Below are positions 53,186 to 62,244 of a stretch of 64,000 bases of DNA, in pieces. The stretch is from Alphaproteobacteria bacterium (GTDB lineage Bacteria > Pseudomonadota > Alphaproteobacteria > Rhizobiales > Devosiaceae): contig JAHJWO010000046.1 in NCBI GenBank assembly GCA_018828145.1, positions 1 through 64,000 on the forward strand, read 5' to 3'. Under the pieces are notes generated by a model. The model made no database searches and was not told where the DNA came from. It saw nothing but the letters and a program-made list of their open reading frames with translations. Both the position numbers and the translations under genes were made by a program. Position 1 is the first letter of the stretch. The number at the start of each line of letters is the position of its first letter.

Positions 53186-53419
53186 CTATTCGAACAGGCC
53201 GGGCGGAATGCGGCCGATTTCCAGCAGGACAATCGGGGTGTCATAGGCATCGGTCTCGATGTCGACCTCCTGGGAGAAGGCGACCACGCCCGCGCGCATG
53301 GGCCCGAGCCGTTCCGCCGTGGCGATGGCCAGGGCCTCCGTCTTGCAGGGCCGGACAACGTCGGCAATCAGTTTTGAGCCCTTGAGGGTAAATCCCTGGA
53401 CCAGATAGGCAGTCGACAT
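53186..53419 (-). CDS. Small hypothetical protein (77 residues)
   Basis: A 77-residue soluble protein starting MSTAYLVQGFTLKGSKLIADVVRPCKTEALAIATAERLG. A strand, helix, strand pattern is visible, with one cysteine. ATG 53419 with AAGGAA before it is chosen over an earlier in-frame start whose residues are low-complexity Ser/Pro. It is first of a two-gene unit. A 14-bp palindrome (53446-53459) lies 26 bp upstream. No family recognised. Confidence 0.6.
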   Translation of the reverse strand: MSTAYLVQGFTLKGSKLIADVVRPCKTEALAIATAERLGPMRAGVVAFSQEVDIETDAYDTPIVLLEIGRIPPGLFE

Positions 53420-53852
53420 GGCAGGTTCCTTGATGAACGAGGGAACGAGCCGAGGCTCGCTTGATCGAGATGGAGATGGAGTGACGGAGGGTGCGGGCAT
53501 CATCGATGCCGCTCAGCGCGCCCACATGCAGGAGGAGTGTCCAACCAGTCGGCGGTGAGCGCGGGTGGCGCCGCCATTGCCGATTCTGCAGACGAGTCTA
53601 CAGCACGCCGGGCCGGACGGATATGGCTCGCTTGGCGGCCCCAAACGGCCTGCCGCACCGGCTGGCAGAGCGCATGTCTGCCTTGAGCCTTGCGGGCAGC
53701 ATGACCAATTCGCCCGCGAAAGCCGCAGGAAACAAGGGTTTTTGCGATGCGGGCTCGCATGGCCCGGCACGGGATTAGGTGCAGGGCTGCCCCATTGCGG
53801 GCACCATCTGCGTCAACCATCCTTGTTGATGCAGAGCAGCAAGGACTTGCCC
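53420..53852. other. Divergent intergenic region before exoF
   Basis: CGAGCC-GA-GGCTCG (53446-53459) is a near-perfect palindrome close to the minus-strand hypothetical gene, a possible operator. The rest carries no recognisable gene, although a frame open upstream of exoF exists. The exoF promoter should lie in its right half. Confidence 0.4.
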
Positions 53853-55085
53853 ATGCGAAACGACTCGATGCGGATGCGACGCGCCATCGGTCACTGTGGC
53901 TGGCTGGCACTCAGCCTGATCCTGGTGGGTGGGGCGACAGCGAGCGAGCCCTACTTGCTGTCGGTTTCCGACAAGATTGCCGTCAAGGTGGTCGCGTGGA
54001 AAGCCGGCGAAGCGACATTCGAAGAGCTCACCGCGCTTGGTGGCGAATATGTCATCGGTGCCGATGGCCAGGCGTCGTTCCCGTTTGTCGGCGCGACGCA
54101 GGGGGCCGGCAAGACAACGACGGACCTGGCCGCCGCACTGGGCAGCGAGCTGCAGCAGGCCCTGGGCCTGCCGGTGGCACCCGATGTCACGATCGAGATT
54201 GCCGAATATGGCCCGATCTATGTCAGCGGCGATGTCAGCACGCCTGGTGAATATCCGTTTGCCCCGGGCCTCACCGTGATCAAGGCGCTGAGCCTGGCCG
54301 GTGGCGAACGCCGGGCCGCCGATGCGGCCGGCCGGCCCGAGCGGGAATTGCTGACCACGTCGGGCGCGCTCGACGTACTCAAGGACGAACATGTGCGCCT
54401 CCTGGTGCGGCGGGCGCGGCTCGACGCAGAGCTGGCCGGCGCCGAGACCGTGACGCTGCCGCCAGAGCTGGCCAAGGTTGAGGGCGGTCAATCGCTGGTG
54501 ACTGCCGAAGAGGCCATCCTGTTGGCCCGGCAGCGCCAGATGGCGGCGCAGACCACCTCGCTTGACGAGGAAGTGGCGCTGCTGACGCGCGAAATCGAGA
54601 CTTTCGAGCAGAAGCGGGCAGCAATGGAGCGCCAGCTGGAGCAGGCGCGCGAGCAGCTGGGCAAGATTACCCAGCTCTCCGATGACGGGCTGGCGCTGGC
54701 CTCGCGCGTCACGGCGCTGGAAACCAATGTGGCAGACCACGAAGGCCGGCTGCTCGACATCGATACGGCGAGCCTGCAGGCCCGCCAGGATATCGGCGCG
54801 GCGGAACGCGAGCGGGCCGAGCTGGGCGACAGGCGCATTTCGGATCTGTCGCTGGAACGCCAGACCGTGGATGGGCAGATTGCCGCGCTGGCACTGAAGA
54901 TTTCCAGCCAGGAAAAGCTGCTGCAGGAAGCGGCGCTCTATTCGGGCGTCTCAGTGGCTACCGGCGGAACGCAGCCGAGCTACCAATACACGATCATCCG
55001 CGAGGGCGAGGAAGTCGCCGCGGAGATGAACACGGCAGTGCAGGCGGGGGACGTCATCGTCGCCCGGCTCACCCTTTCCCCATGA
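53853..55085 (+). CDS. exoF: Polysaccharide export protein ExoF (Wza-like outer-membrane auxiliary)
   Basis: A 410-residue exported protein. A signal peptide (about 1-29, ending TASE) precedes the poly-export domain (YLLSVSDKIAVKVVAWK and GEYVIGADGQASFPFVG), then an SLBB domain (YGPIYVSGDVSTPGEYPFAPGLTVIKAL). A long coiled coil (about 215-380) follows, as in rhizobial ExoF, which lacks the lipobox of Wza. It works in the export of the exopolysaccharide. ATG 53853 has AAGGA eight bases upstream. It is first of a plus-strand unit with exoK. Confidence 0.87.
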   Translation: MRNDSMRMRRAIGHCGWLALSLILVGGATASEPYLLSVSDKIAVKVVAWKAGEATFEELTALGGEYVIGADGQASFPFVGATQGAGKTTTDLAAALGSELQQALGLPVAPDVTIEIAEYGPIYVSGDVSTPGEYPFAPGLTVIKALSLAGGERRAADAAGRPERELLTTSGALDVLKDEHVRLLVRRARLDAELAGAETVTLPPELAKVEGGQSLVTAEEAILLARQRQMAAQTTSLDEEVALLTREIETFEQKRAAMERQLEQAREQLGKITQLSDDGLALASRVTALETNVADHEGRLLDIDTASLQARQDIGAAERERAELGDRRISDLSLERQTVDGQIAALALKISSQEKLLQEAALYSGVSVATGGTQPSYQYTIIREGEEVAAEMNTAVQAGDVIVARLTLSP

Positions 55086-55924
55086 GGCAGCAAACAACCC
55101 GCTCCCCCTACCAGCGTAAAGGCGTTGTCATGACCGATGTGATGCATGGACGAATGCGGGCTACCGCGCCGCTGGTGGCGGGCCTGGTGCTACTGCCGGT
55201 CGCTGCCCTGGCGCAGGGCACGAGCTTCCACGATGATTTCGCCCGCCTCGACGGCGGCCGCTGGTATGTTTCGGATGGCTGGTCCAACGGGGCGCACCAG
55301 AACTGCACCTGGTCGAGCGGCCAGGTGACGGCCAGCAACGACCTGCTCAAGGTGGGCTTTGCCCCGGTGCCCAAGGGCGAGCGGCAATATAGCTGCGGGG
55401 AAATCCAGACCAAGCAGGCCTATGGCTATGGCACCTATGAGGCGCGCCTCAAGACGCCGGCCGGATCGGGGCTGAACGCCGCCTTCTTCACCTATATCGG
55501 GCCCCAGCAGGGCAAGCCGCATGACGAGATCGACTTCGAAATCCTGCTCAAGGACACCTCGATCGTCGAGACCACCACTTTCGTCAACGGCAAGAGCGGC
55601 GATGGCGCGGTGGGCGCGGGGCAGAAGCACACCCTGCCCTACCCGTCCGACAGCGACTTCATCACATATGCGATGACCTGGGAGCCGGACGAGATCCGCT
55701 ATTACATCAATGGCGAACTGGTGCGGACATTGACCGATCCGGTCATGATCCCGAGCCATCCGCAACGCATCTTTTTCAGCCTCTGGGGCACGGACACGCT
55801 GACCGACTGGATGGGCGTGATGACGCCACCAAGCGGCCCGATTGCCATGGAGGTCGACTGGGTCGCCTTCACGGCGCAGGGCGAGAGCTGTGCCTTTCCC
55901 GAATCCGTGCTGTGCGCGGACTGA
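55082..55924 (+). CDS. exoK: Secreted endo-beta-glycanase, GH16 (ExoK-like)
   Basis: A 280-residue enzyme of glycoside hydrolase family 16. The catalytic motif is DEIDFEIL (about 153-160), with both glutamates in place, and the fold starts DDFARLDGGRWYVSDGWSNG. A signal segment (about 27-45, ending AALAQG) follows an unusually long n-region; starts at 55130 or 55142 would be shorter, but ATG 55082 overlaps the exoF stop in the typical ATGA manner. ExoK of Sinorhizobium cuts nascent succinoglycan to low-molecular-weight forms. Two cysteines close the C-terminus. Confidence 0.87.
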   Translation: MRQQTTRSPYQRKGVVMTDVMHGRMRATAPLVAGLVLLPVAALAQGTSFHDDFARLDGGRWYVSDGWSNGAHQNCTWSSGQVTASNDLLKVGFAPVPKGERQYSCGEIQTKQAYGYGTYEARLKTPAGSGLNAAFFTYIGPQQGKPHDEIDFEILLKDTSIVETTTFVNGKSGDGAVGAGQKHTLPYPSDSDFITYAMTWEPDEIRYYINGELVRTLTDPVMIPSHPQRIFFSLWGTDTLTDWMGVMTPPSGPIAMEVDWVAFTAQGESCAFPESVLCAD

Positions 55925-55970
55925 ACGTGGCGTCGAGCGCGACCATCCCGAATGTAACGAGGGCCTATAG

Positions 55971-56864
55971 ATGAAACTGGTGTTCTTCCGCGGCAAGGTG
56001 CCCAATTTCGGCGACGAGCTGAACCTGCATGTCTGGCCGGCTTTGCTGCCCAAGGGCTTTCTCGACGAGGACGAGAGCGAGCTGTTTGTCGGCATCGGCT
56101 CGATCATCGGCACCCAGCTCGACCCCAAGGCGCGCAAATTCGTCATGGGCTCGGGCTATGCCGGCTATATGGGCCTGCCGGACGTGCATGACGGCAGCTG
56201 GGACATCCGCTTCGTGCGGGGGCCGCAGACCGCCAAAAAGCTCAATATTTCCCCTGACCTGGCGATCTGCGACAGCGCCGTGCTGCTGCGGGCCATGGAG
56301 CTGCCGAAGCCCGCAAAGGATGTCGGCATTGCCTTCATGCCGCATTACGAGAGCCTCGAGCGGGGCAACTGGGCCGAGGCCTGCCGGCTGGCGGGAATGA
56401 CGCTGATCGACGCCACCGAGCCGGTGGACAAGGTGCTGGGCCAGCTGCGCGGCGCGAAACTGCTGATCACCGAGGCCATGCATGGCGCCATCGTTGCCGA
56501 TGCGCTGCGCACGCCCTGGATCGCCGCCAAGCCGATCTATGGCGGGCATCACATGAAGTGGCTCGACTGGGCCGGGGCGCTGGATATCGATCTGCGGATG
56601 AACCTGCTCAAGCCCACCAGCGTGCTGGAATACTATATCGGCCGCACCGGGCGCGGCGGGGGCCAGGGCAAGGTCGGCAGGCTGAGCCGCTCGCCGCTGG
56701 CGCGGCTGCCCAATTCCATGCTGACCCAGGCGGCGGCGCGGCATCTGCAGGACATGGCCAAGCTGGCGCCCCAGCTGAGCGCCGACAGCGCCATTGCGCG
56801 GGCGACCGAGCGGGCGCAGGACGCGGTGGCGCGCTTCGTGCAGAGCCGGGTTTCGGTCAGCTAG
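55971..56864 (+). CDS. Polysaccharide pyruvyl transferase (ExoV-like)
   Basis: A 297-residue enzyme starting MKLVFFRGKVPNFGDELNLHVWP, the opening typical of pyruvyl transferases (NFGDEL). It has GSGYAGYMG and a late LLITEAMHGAIVADALRTPWIAAKPIY. Such enzymes add a ketal pyruvate from phosphoenolpyruvate to a sugar of the repeat unit; ExoV does this for succinoglycan. It is 46 bp after exoK and convergent with the flippase gene (3-bp gap). Confidence 0.85.
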   Translation: MKLVFFRGKVPNFGDELNLHVWPALLPKGFLDEDESELFVGIGSIIGTQLDPKARKFVMGSGYAGYMGLPDVHDGSWDIRFVRGPQTAKKLNISPDLAICDSAVLLRAMELPKPAKDVGIAFMPHYESLERGNWAEACRLAGMTLIDATEPVDKVLGQLRGAKLLITEAMHGAIVADALRTPWIAAKPIYGGHHMKWLDWAGALDIDLRMNLLKPTSVLEYYIGRTGRGGGQGKVGRLSRSPLARLPNSMLTQAAARHLQDMAKLAPQLSADSAIARATERAQDAVARFVQSRVSVS

Positions 56865-56867
56865 CGC

Positions 56868-58349
56868 CTAGGGGCGGCGCACCAGCGTCGCCCGGATCTG
56901 CATGATCCGGCGTCGGCCGAGCAGCAGCACGAGCGCCCCATAGACGAGGCCGCAGGCCGCTATGGTGGCGCCCAGCCGCAGCAGCGGCTCTGCCGCGGGC
57001 AATTGCGCCTGGACCAGGAGGCCCGCCCCGAGCATGACACTGGTGGCAAAGACCGGCAGCGCGAAGCTGGCAAGGTAAGCCCAAGGCGAGATGCCGAGCA
57101 GGCGCACCACCATGTAGACGGTGGGCAGCCACATGATGAAATTCTGGATGACCAGCGCATTGGTCAGCGCGCTGACACCCCAGCCGCTGAACAGGAAGAC
57201 GTAGAGCACGGTCACGGCCTGCTTGCCGGCCATGTAGTAGAACCAGAGGTCGGCCTGGCCCTGGCTCTTGACCAGCGAGGCCTGCAGCACGCCCACCGCG
57301 GTCAGCAACCCCAGCGCGCAGAGCGCCTGCACCACCGGCACGGCCTCGGTCCATTGCGGGCCGAAGGCGAAGGGGATGAGGTCGGCGGCGATCAGCGCCA
57401 GGCCGGCAAAGACGGGAAAGGCAATGATCGAGGAGGCGAAGGTGCCGAAGAGATAGGCATCGCGCAGCTTGTCGGGCTCGCGCTGCATCGAGGAGAGCAG
57501 CGAATAGGAGACCAGGTTGAGCGCGCCGGTGATGAGATCGGTGAGGATCTGGAAGATGCGGCGGGCAAAGCTGTAGATGCCGAGCCCGGCGGGCCCCAGG
57601 AGCGCACCGATCAGCAGCTGGTCGATGCTGATCGTGGTGATGAAGTGATTGCCGGTGGAGAAAAGGCCGAAGGCGCGCAGGTCTTTGAGCGCCTTGAGAT
57701 CAAAGGTCAGGCCCGGGCGCCAGCGCGCGGCGACAAGGGCGCCGATACAGGTGACGATGGAGGTGGCCAGTTGCGAGAAGGCCAGCGCCCAGAGGCCGAA
57801 GCCGAACCACAGCAGGGTGAGGCAGCCGATGGCTGCGACCAGTGACGCCATGGTGGTGCGCAGGGCGATCTTGCGGAAGGACATGCTGCGGACCAGCAGC
57901 CCATTGGGCACGGCGGCGGCCATGTCGAAGACGACGCGCAGCCCGATGAAGGGGATGAGCAGGGCCAGGTCCGGCTCGGCAAAGCTTGCGGCAAGCGGGC
58001 CGGCAGCAGCGACGATGATGGCATAGATCACCAGCGCCGCGCCGACGCAGAGCCAGAAGACGGCATCGAGATGGCGCGGGGTGATGGTGTCGCGCTGGAT
58101 CAGCGCATCGCGGAAGCCGGCGGGGGCGACGGCCATGCCGACAGTGGCGATGCTGGCGGCGAAGGCGACAATGCCGAATTCGGCCGGGCCGAGCACGCGC
58201 GAGGTGGCCATGAAGACGATGATGCCGAAGGCAGCCGGGGCGAAGCTCGACAGCATGGACCACAGCGCGCCCCGCAGGGCGGCGGCGGCGCGGCCGGTCT
58301 TGACGTGACCGAGGTCCGGCCCGGCGGCAAGGCCGTTCATGGTGGTCAT
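56868..58349 (-). CDS. Oligosaccharide flippase (MOP/Wzx superfamily)
   Basis: A 493-residue membrane protein with about 12 to 14 helices. It starts with the polar segment DLGHVKTGRAAAALRGALWSMLSSF and has a repeated helix pair pattern and GPAEFGIVAFAAS, typical of MATE/Wzx-like flippases such as ExoT. It moves the lipid-linked repeat unit across the inner membrane. It is the last gene of the minus-strand cluster that begins at exoY. Confidence 0.85.
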   Translation of the reverse strand: MTTMNGLAAGPDLGHVKTGRAAAALRGALWSMLSSFAPAAFGIIVFMATSRVLGPAEFGIVAFAASIATVGMAVAPAGFRDALIQRDTITPRHLDAVFWLCVGAALVIYAIIVAAAGPLAASFAEPDLALLIPFIGLRVVFDMAAAVPNGLLVRSMSFRKIALRTTMASLVAAIGCLTLLWFGFGLWALAFSQLATSIVTCIGALVAARWRPGLTFDLKALKDLRAFGLFSTGNHFITTISIDQLLIGALLGPAGLGIYSFARRIFQILTDLITGALNLVSYSLLSSMQREPDKLRDAYLFGTFASSIIAFPVFAGLALIAADLIPFAFGPQWTEAVPVVQALCALGLLTAVGVLQASLVKSQGQADLWFYYMAGKQAVTVLYVFLFSGWGVSALTNALVIQNFIMWLPTVYMVVRLLGISPWAYLASFALPVFATSVMLGAGLLVQAQLPAAEPLLRLGATIAACGLVYGALVLLLGRRRIMQIRATLVRRP

Positions 58350-58363
58350 GGTTGAACCGATCG

Positions 58364-59365
58364 TCAGTGCCCCGGATGGCTGGCTTCGCCGCGCTCACGC
58401 ACGAAGCTGTTGAATTCGGGGGTCACACGGCCGAGCAGGCGGATGGCCAGGCCACGACTGCGCAGCCGCCAAGCATCGCGTGGCGGCAGGTGGCCGGCAA
58501 TGCCCGGCGCCAGGAGGGCCTTGGTGATGCCCTGGGCGCGCGCCTGGGCGGAGGCGGCAAAGAGCGGGTTGGTGAGAAAGCCGGCGCGCTGGGCGGGGGT
58601 CGCGTCATGCCAGACCTGGCGCTGCAGGGCCTGGATGGAGCGCTTGAGATCAAGCTCGCGCCGCAGGTAGGAACTCTTGAGTTCGGCATTGCGGGTGGTC
58701 TGCTCGGCATTTTCCGCCCAGACCGCCAGGGGCGTCATGGCGACATAGACGGGTTCGGCAATGGCGAAGGTGCGCAGGTATTCCTGCAGGGTGGCGGTGC
58801 AGGCATACTGGATTTCCAGCTGGCTGCGGGCATTGCGCGACCAGAACAGGCCGCCATTGGAGACGCCGATACCGATCAGCAGCGAGAGGCGGAAATTGTG
58901 CGCCTCATAAAGGCCCTCAAGGAAGAGGTCGTCGAGCACGCCCTTTTCGCTCAGATGGGCCCTGTCGGTTGCACTGGCATATTCGACCAGCTGGTTGCGC
59001 AGCACGATCTCGATGTCATGGGTCCGGCACAGCGCGATGTTTTCCGCGCAGAAGGTGGGCAGGATGAAATTGTCGTCCTCGACCACGCAGAAGTAATCGG
59101 CACGATGAGGATTTGCGGCGGTGAAGCAGGCATCGATATTGCGCGAGGCAAAGAGCTGCGGCGCATTGTGCGTGTAGCGGATGCGGGCATCGCCCATGGC
59201 TTCGCAGACGGCGCGGCCCGATTGGGCGGGATCGTCGTCATAGACGTCGCAGATCCAGTTTTGCCAGGTCTGGTCGATCATGGATTGCAGGGCCCGCTTG
59301 AGGGCGGCGGGGCGCTTGTAGGTCGGGGTGCGGATATGGACCAGGCCGGCGGCGAGTTCACGCAT
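58364..59365 (-). CDS. Glycosyltransferase family 2
   Basis: A 333-residue enzyme with a GT-A fold at the N-terminus: HIRTPTYKRPAALKRALQSMIDQTW and ICDVYDDDPAQ, and a central VVEDDNFILPTFC holding the DxD-like metal site. The C-terminal part (about 230-333) is helical and may contact the membrane. It adds one sugar to the exopolysaccharide repeat unit; donor and linkage are unknown. Its start overlaps the polymerase stop by eight bases. Confidence 0.82.
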   Translation of the reverse strand: MRELAAGLVHIRTPTYKRPAALKRALQSMIDQTWQNWICDVYDDDPAQSGRAVCEAMGDARIRYTHNAPQLFASRNIDACFTAANPHRADYFCVVEDDNFILPTFCAENIALCRTHDIEIVLRNQLVEYASATDRAHLSEKGVLDDLFLEGLYEAHNFRLSLLIGIGVSNGGLFWSRNARSQLEIQYACTATLQEYLRTFAIAEPVYVAMTPLAVWAENAEQTTRNAELKSSYLRRELDLKRSIQALQRQVWHDATPAQRAGFLTNPLFAASAQARAQGITKALLAPGIAGHLPPRDAWRLRSRGLAIRLLGRVTPEFNSFVRERGEASHPGH

Positions 59366-60629
59366 CGATCAGTCCCTTATGATGGTGGGAGAGGGGAGAA
59401 GCGGCACGGAGCCGGGCCTGCGCCTGGGCGCGCAGCGCCAGGAGGCCCTGGGCGGCATAGATGAAGGTCGCGACCGCCAGGATGGAGCGCACGGAAAATT
59501 CGAAGAAGACCTCGACCTCGATGAAGCTGCGCAGGATCATCAGCAGCTGCAGGCCCAGCAGCATGGCATTGGGCGCATTGGGTCGCAGCAGGGCATAGGC
59601 GGTGATCATGGCGCCGCCGCCATAGATGATGAGGATCTGCAGCAAGAGGCCGACGAGCCCGATCTCCACGGCATTGGAAATATAGGTGTTGTGGAAATTG
59701 AAACCGGCGCCGGAGGGGACCAGGAACATGGCCCACAATTCCTCGGCCGGGGCAAAGCCGCTGACCCAGAAGGCCCGGTAGCCCAGCCCCTGCAGCGGGC
59801 GCTCGGCAATGAAGCTGAGGCCGGTGGCCCAGAGCTCGGTGCGGCCGGTAAGGGTTGGATCCTTGCCCGAGCCTTCCAGCACATCGGCGAGCAGGGCATC
59901 GCCCATGGTGAGGACGAGCAGAGCCAGCGCCGCCAGCGCGATGGCGAGGAGTCCGGCGAGGAAGAGCTTCTGATGGGGGCTCAGGCGGCCGGTCAGCATG
60001 ACCAGCCCGATGATCGCGACGCAGGGCACGACCATGAGGATGGCCCCGGCCGATTGCGCCAGGACCAGCAGCGGCCCCGAGACGAGCAGCCCCCCGAGCG
60101 CGGCAAGCCGCAGCAGGGGATGGGCGCCGCGATCGGCTGTCATGGCCATGGCGATGAGGGCGAAGACGGCGATATGGGCGGCAAAGGCGTTTTTGCTGCC
60201 GAAGATGCCCAGCCAGGCGGCCCCGCCATTGCGGCCGATCACCACGCTGGCCACCACGCCAATGGCGTAGACCACAAAGAGCCCGCGCATCAGCGTCGTG
60301 GTGGAAATGCGTCCAGTGATGACGACGGCCACGACCAGGGTGAAGGCCAGTTGCAGCCCGTAGCGCAGGCTGTTGTCGGGATATTGCGACCAGAGCGCGG
60401 TCAGCAGGCAATAGGCCGGTAGAAGCAGGACGATCCACCAGCGCATGACGCTGTCGATGCTCTGGGGGATGTTGGTGACGACCAGGAGGCCGCCGCAGGC
60501 GATGAAGACGAGGGCCGCGAGAGAGCCCAGCATGGCATTGAGCACCAGGGCGGCCAGGGCCGCGAAGGTGAGCACGGCCGCGAGGTTGATGGTGAGATAG
60601 TGGCCGCGAGCGGGCATGGGCGCCATCAT
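59358..60629 (-). CDS. O-antigen ligase/polymerase-like membrane protein (ExoQ-like)
   Basis: A 423-residue membrane protein with about 11 to 12 helices. The large periplasmic loop near 265-310 includes TGRTELWATGLSFIAERPLQGLGYRAFW, then HNTYISNAVEIGLVG, the pattern of the Wzy_C/O-antigen ligase family. It most likely polymerises repeat units like ExoQ. The start ATG overlaps the stop of the glycosyltransferase gene upstream by four bases. Confidence 0.85.
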   Translation of the reverse strand: MMAPMPARGHYLTINLAAVLTFAALAALVLNAMLGSLAALVFIACGGLLVVTNIPQSIDSVMRWWIVLLLPAYCLLTALWSQYPDNSLRYGLQLAFTLVVAVVITGRISTTTLMRGLFVVYAIGVVASVVIGRNGGAAWLGIFGSKNAFAAHIAVFALIAMAMTADRGAHPLLRLAALGGLLVSGPLLVLAQSAGAILMVVPCVAIIGLVMLTGRLSPHQKLFLAGLLAIALAALALLVLTMGDALLADVLEGSGKDPTLTGRTELWATGLSFIAERPLQGLGYRAFWVSGFAPAEELWAMFLVPSGAGFNFHNTYISNAVEIGLVGLLLQILIIYGGGAMITAYALLRPNAPNAMLLGLQLLMILRSFIEVEVFFEFSVRSILAVATFIYAAQGLLALRAQAQARLRAASPLSHHHKGLIDA

Positions 60630-61837
60630 GAGACTTTGGCCCGCAGATGGACACGCGAAACGGGCTCGCGCAGGCGCGCCAGGGGGATGAAGCCCGCCGC
60701 GTAGCGCGAGGCCTTGTCCGGGCAGACGACATCAATGGGGTGGCCGCGCCCCAGATCGGCAAGGTCGCGCCAGGCTTGCCTGGGGCGTGGCGCTGTCCAA
60801 TCCATGTCAGCGACGGGAATATAGTCGGGCACGCGGAGCCCGGATGGGCCGAGCTGCAGCGCATTGACCGGTGACAGGCCGGGCGCGGCAACCGACCGCC
60901 GCCGGCCCTCGATGAAGGCACGCCCAAGCCGCATTGCGAGGCGCGGGTGGCGCGCCAGCAGTGACAGTGCCTGGGCGGGCTTGCGACCCTTGATGGCGGC
61001 GACGAGACGTTCGAAGGCCAGACCGTGCTGCAGCTGCGCATGCCGGGCCGCGAAAGCAGCCGCCAGCGGTGGCGACAGGGCGCCGAGCCGGCGGGTCATG
61101 GCATGCTGGCTGTCGAGCATGGCGGCCAGATCGGTGACCGAGAGGCGATGGGAAATCGAGCCGCTGTGGCGGCGATAGAGATAATAGGGCTCGGGCAGCA
61201 CAACCATGGTGGCCCCGGCCAATAGCAGGCGCAGCACCAGGTCAAAATCCTCGCCGATGCGCAGGCTCTCGTCATAGCGCAGGGCGCCCAGCATATCGGC
61301 CCGGATGAGCGGCTTGAGATAACCCAGGGGTGCAGAGCCATCGAGGCCCGCGCCGATCCACTGTTCGGTCGTAACGCTAAAGAGGCTGTCCTGTTCGGCA
61401 CCCAGCAGCAGGCTGACCGGCGAGCCATCTTCGTAGAAATGCAGCAGGTCGTCGGCGACGATATCGGCACCGCTATGGGCGGCGGCGGCGAGCAAGCGCT
61501 CGAAACGCTCCGGGTGGATGATGTCATCGGCGTCGACGACCGCGATCCACTGCCCGCGCGCCGCAGCAAGCCCGCGATTGCGGCAGCGCGCAGGCCCGCC
61601 ATTGGCGGGAGCCTTGATCAGGCTGACGCGCGGGTCGGCGCGCATGAACTGCTCCACCAGCGCCACACTTTGATCGCCCGAGGCGTCGTCGCAAACGATC
61701 AGCTCGATATCGACAAGGGTCTGGCCCAGCACCGATTCGATGGCCGGAACCAGCTTGTCGCCCGCCTGATAATTGGCCATGACCACCGAAACCAATGGCG
61801 CCGCGGCCCGTGCCGTTTGAGGGCCGGTCGATCTCAT
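60626..61837 (-). CDS. Glycosyltransferase family 2 (ExoO/ExoW-like)
   Basis: A 403-residue enzyme with a classical GT2 N-terminus: VSVVMANYQAGDKLVPAIESVLGQTLVDIELIVCDDAS, then WIAVVDADDIIHPERF with the DxD motif (about 117-119). The C-terminal 150 residues are family-variable. It transfers a sugar from a nucleotide donor to the growing lipid-linked unit. It starts 33 bp after the coiled-coil gene and overlaps the polymerase gene. Confidence 0.85.
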   Translation of the reverse strand: MRSTGPQTARAAAPLVSVVMANYQAGDKLVPAIESVLGQTLVDIELIVCDDASGDQSVALVEQFMRADPRVSLIKAPANGGPARCRNRGLAAARGQWIAVVDADDIIHPERFERLLAAAAHSGADIVADDLLHFYEDGSPVSLLLGAEQDSLFSVTTEQWIGAGLDGSAPLGYLKPLIRADMLGALRYDESLRIGEDFDLVLRLLLAGATMVVLPEPYYLYRRHSGSISHRLSVTDLAAMLDSQHAMTRRLGALSPPLAAAFAARHAQLQHGLAFERLVAAIKGRKPAQALSLLARHPRLAMRLGRAFIEGRRRSVAAPGLSPVNALQLGPSGLRVPDYIPVADMDWTAPRPRQAWRDLADLGRGHPIDVVCPDKASRYAAGFIPLARLREPVSRVHLRAKVS

Positions 61838-61870
61838 GATGTCACCATTTGTTGGTTCGACCAGCCGAAG

Positions 61871-62236
61871 CTAGGCCGTGCCGCCGCCCAGGGTGCGGTC
61901 GAGTTCGGTCAGCATGTCGCCAAGCCTGGCGATCTGCGTATCGATCTGCCCGATCCGCTTGGTGGCAAGGGCAGCATTGTCCTCTGCCTCGCGGATCGAC
62001 TGTTCGTCCTCGCTGCGGCGTTCGGCATATTCACCGGAATTGTCCAGCAGGCTTGCTGCCTGGGCGTGATAGGCATCCAGCCGCTGCTGCAACCCCAGCC
62101 GTTCCCGCGTCGCATCCTCGATCGCTGCCGCTATCGTGCGCCGAACCCGCATCAGGCGATCCAGATCGGTATTGGCATCGCGCTGGGAATTGCGGGTGCG
62201 GAACAACTTGGGCGGCAGGGCCGGAATGCGTGCCAT
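61871..62236 (-). CDS. Coiled-coil hypothetical protein in the exo operon
   Basis: A 121-residue soluble protein. After MARIPALPPKLFRTRNSQRD almost the whole chain (about 25-115) is a predicted coiled coil with heptad-spaced leucines and many Glu, Arg and Gln. There is no signal peptide. ATG 62236 is eight bases after exoY; an earlier in-frame start reads through exoY. It is in the polysaccharide operon between exoY and a glycosyltransferase, so it may be a scaffold or chain-length factor. Not recognised. Confidence 0.65.
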   Translation of the reverse strand: MARIPALPPKLFRTRNSQRDANTDLDRLMRVRRTIAAAIEDATRERLGLQQRLDAYHAQAASLLDNSGEYAERRSEDEQSIREAEDNAALATKRIGQIDTQIARLGDMLTELDRTLGGGTA

Positions 62237-62244
62237 TATGATCC

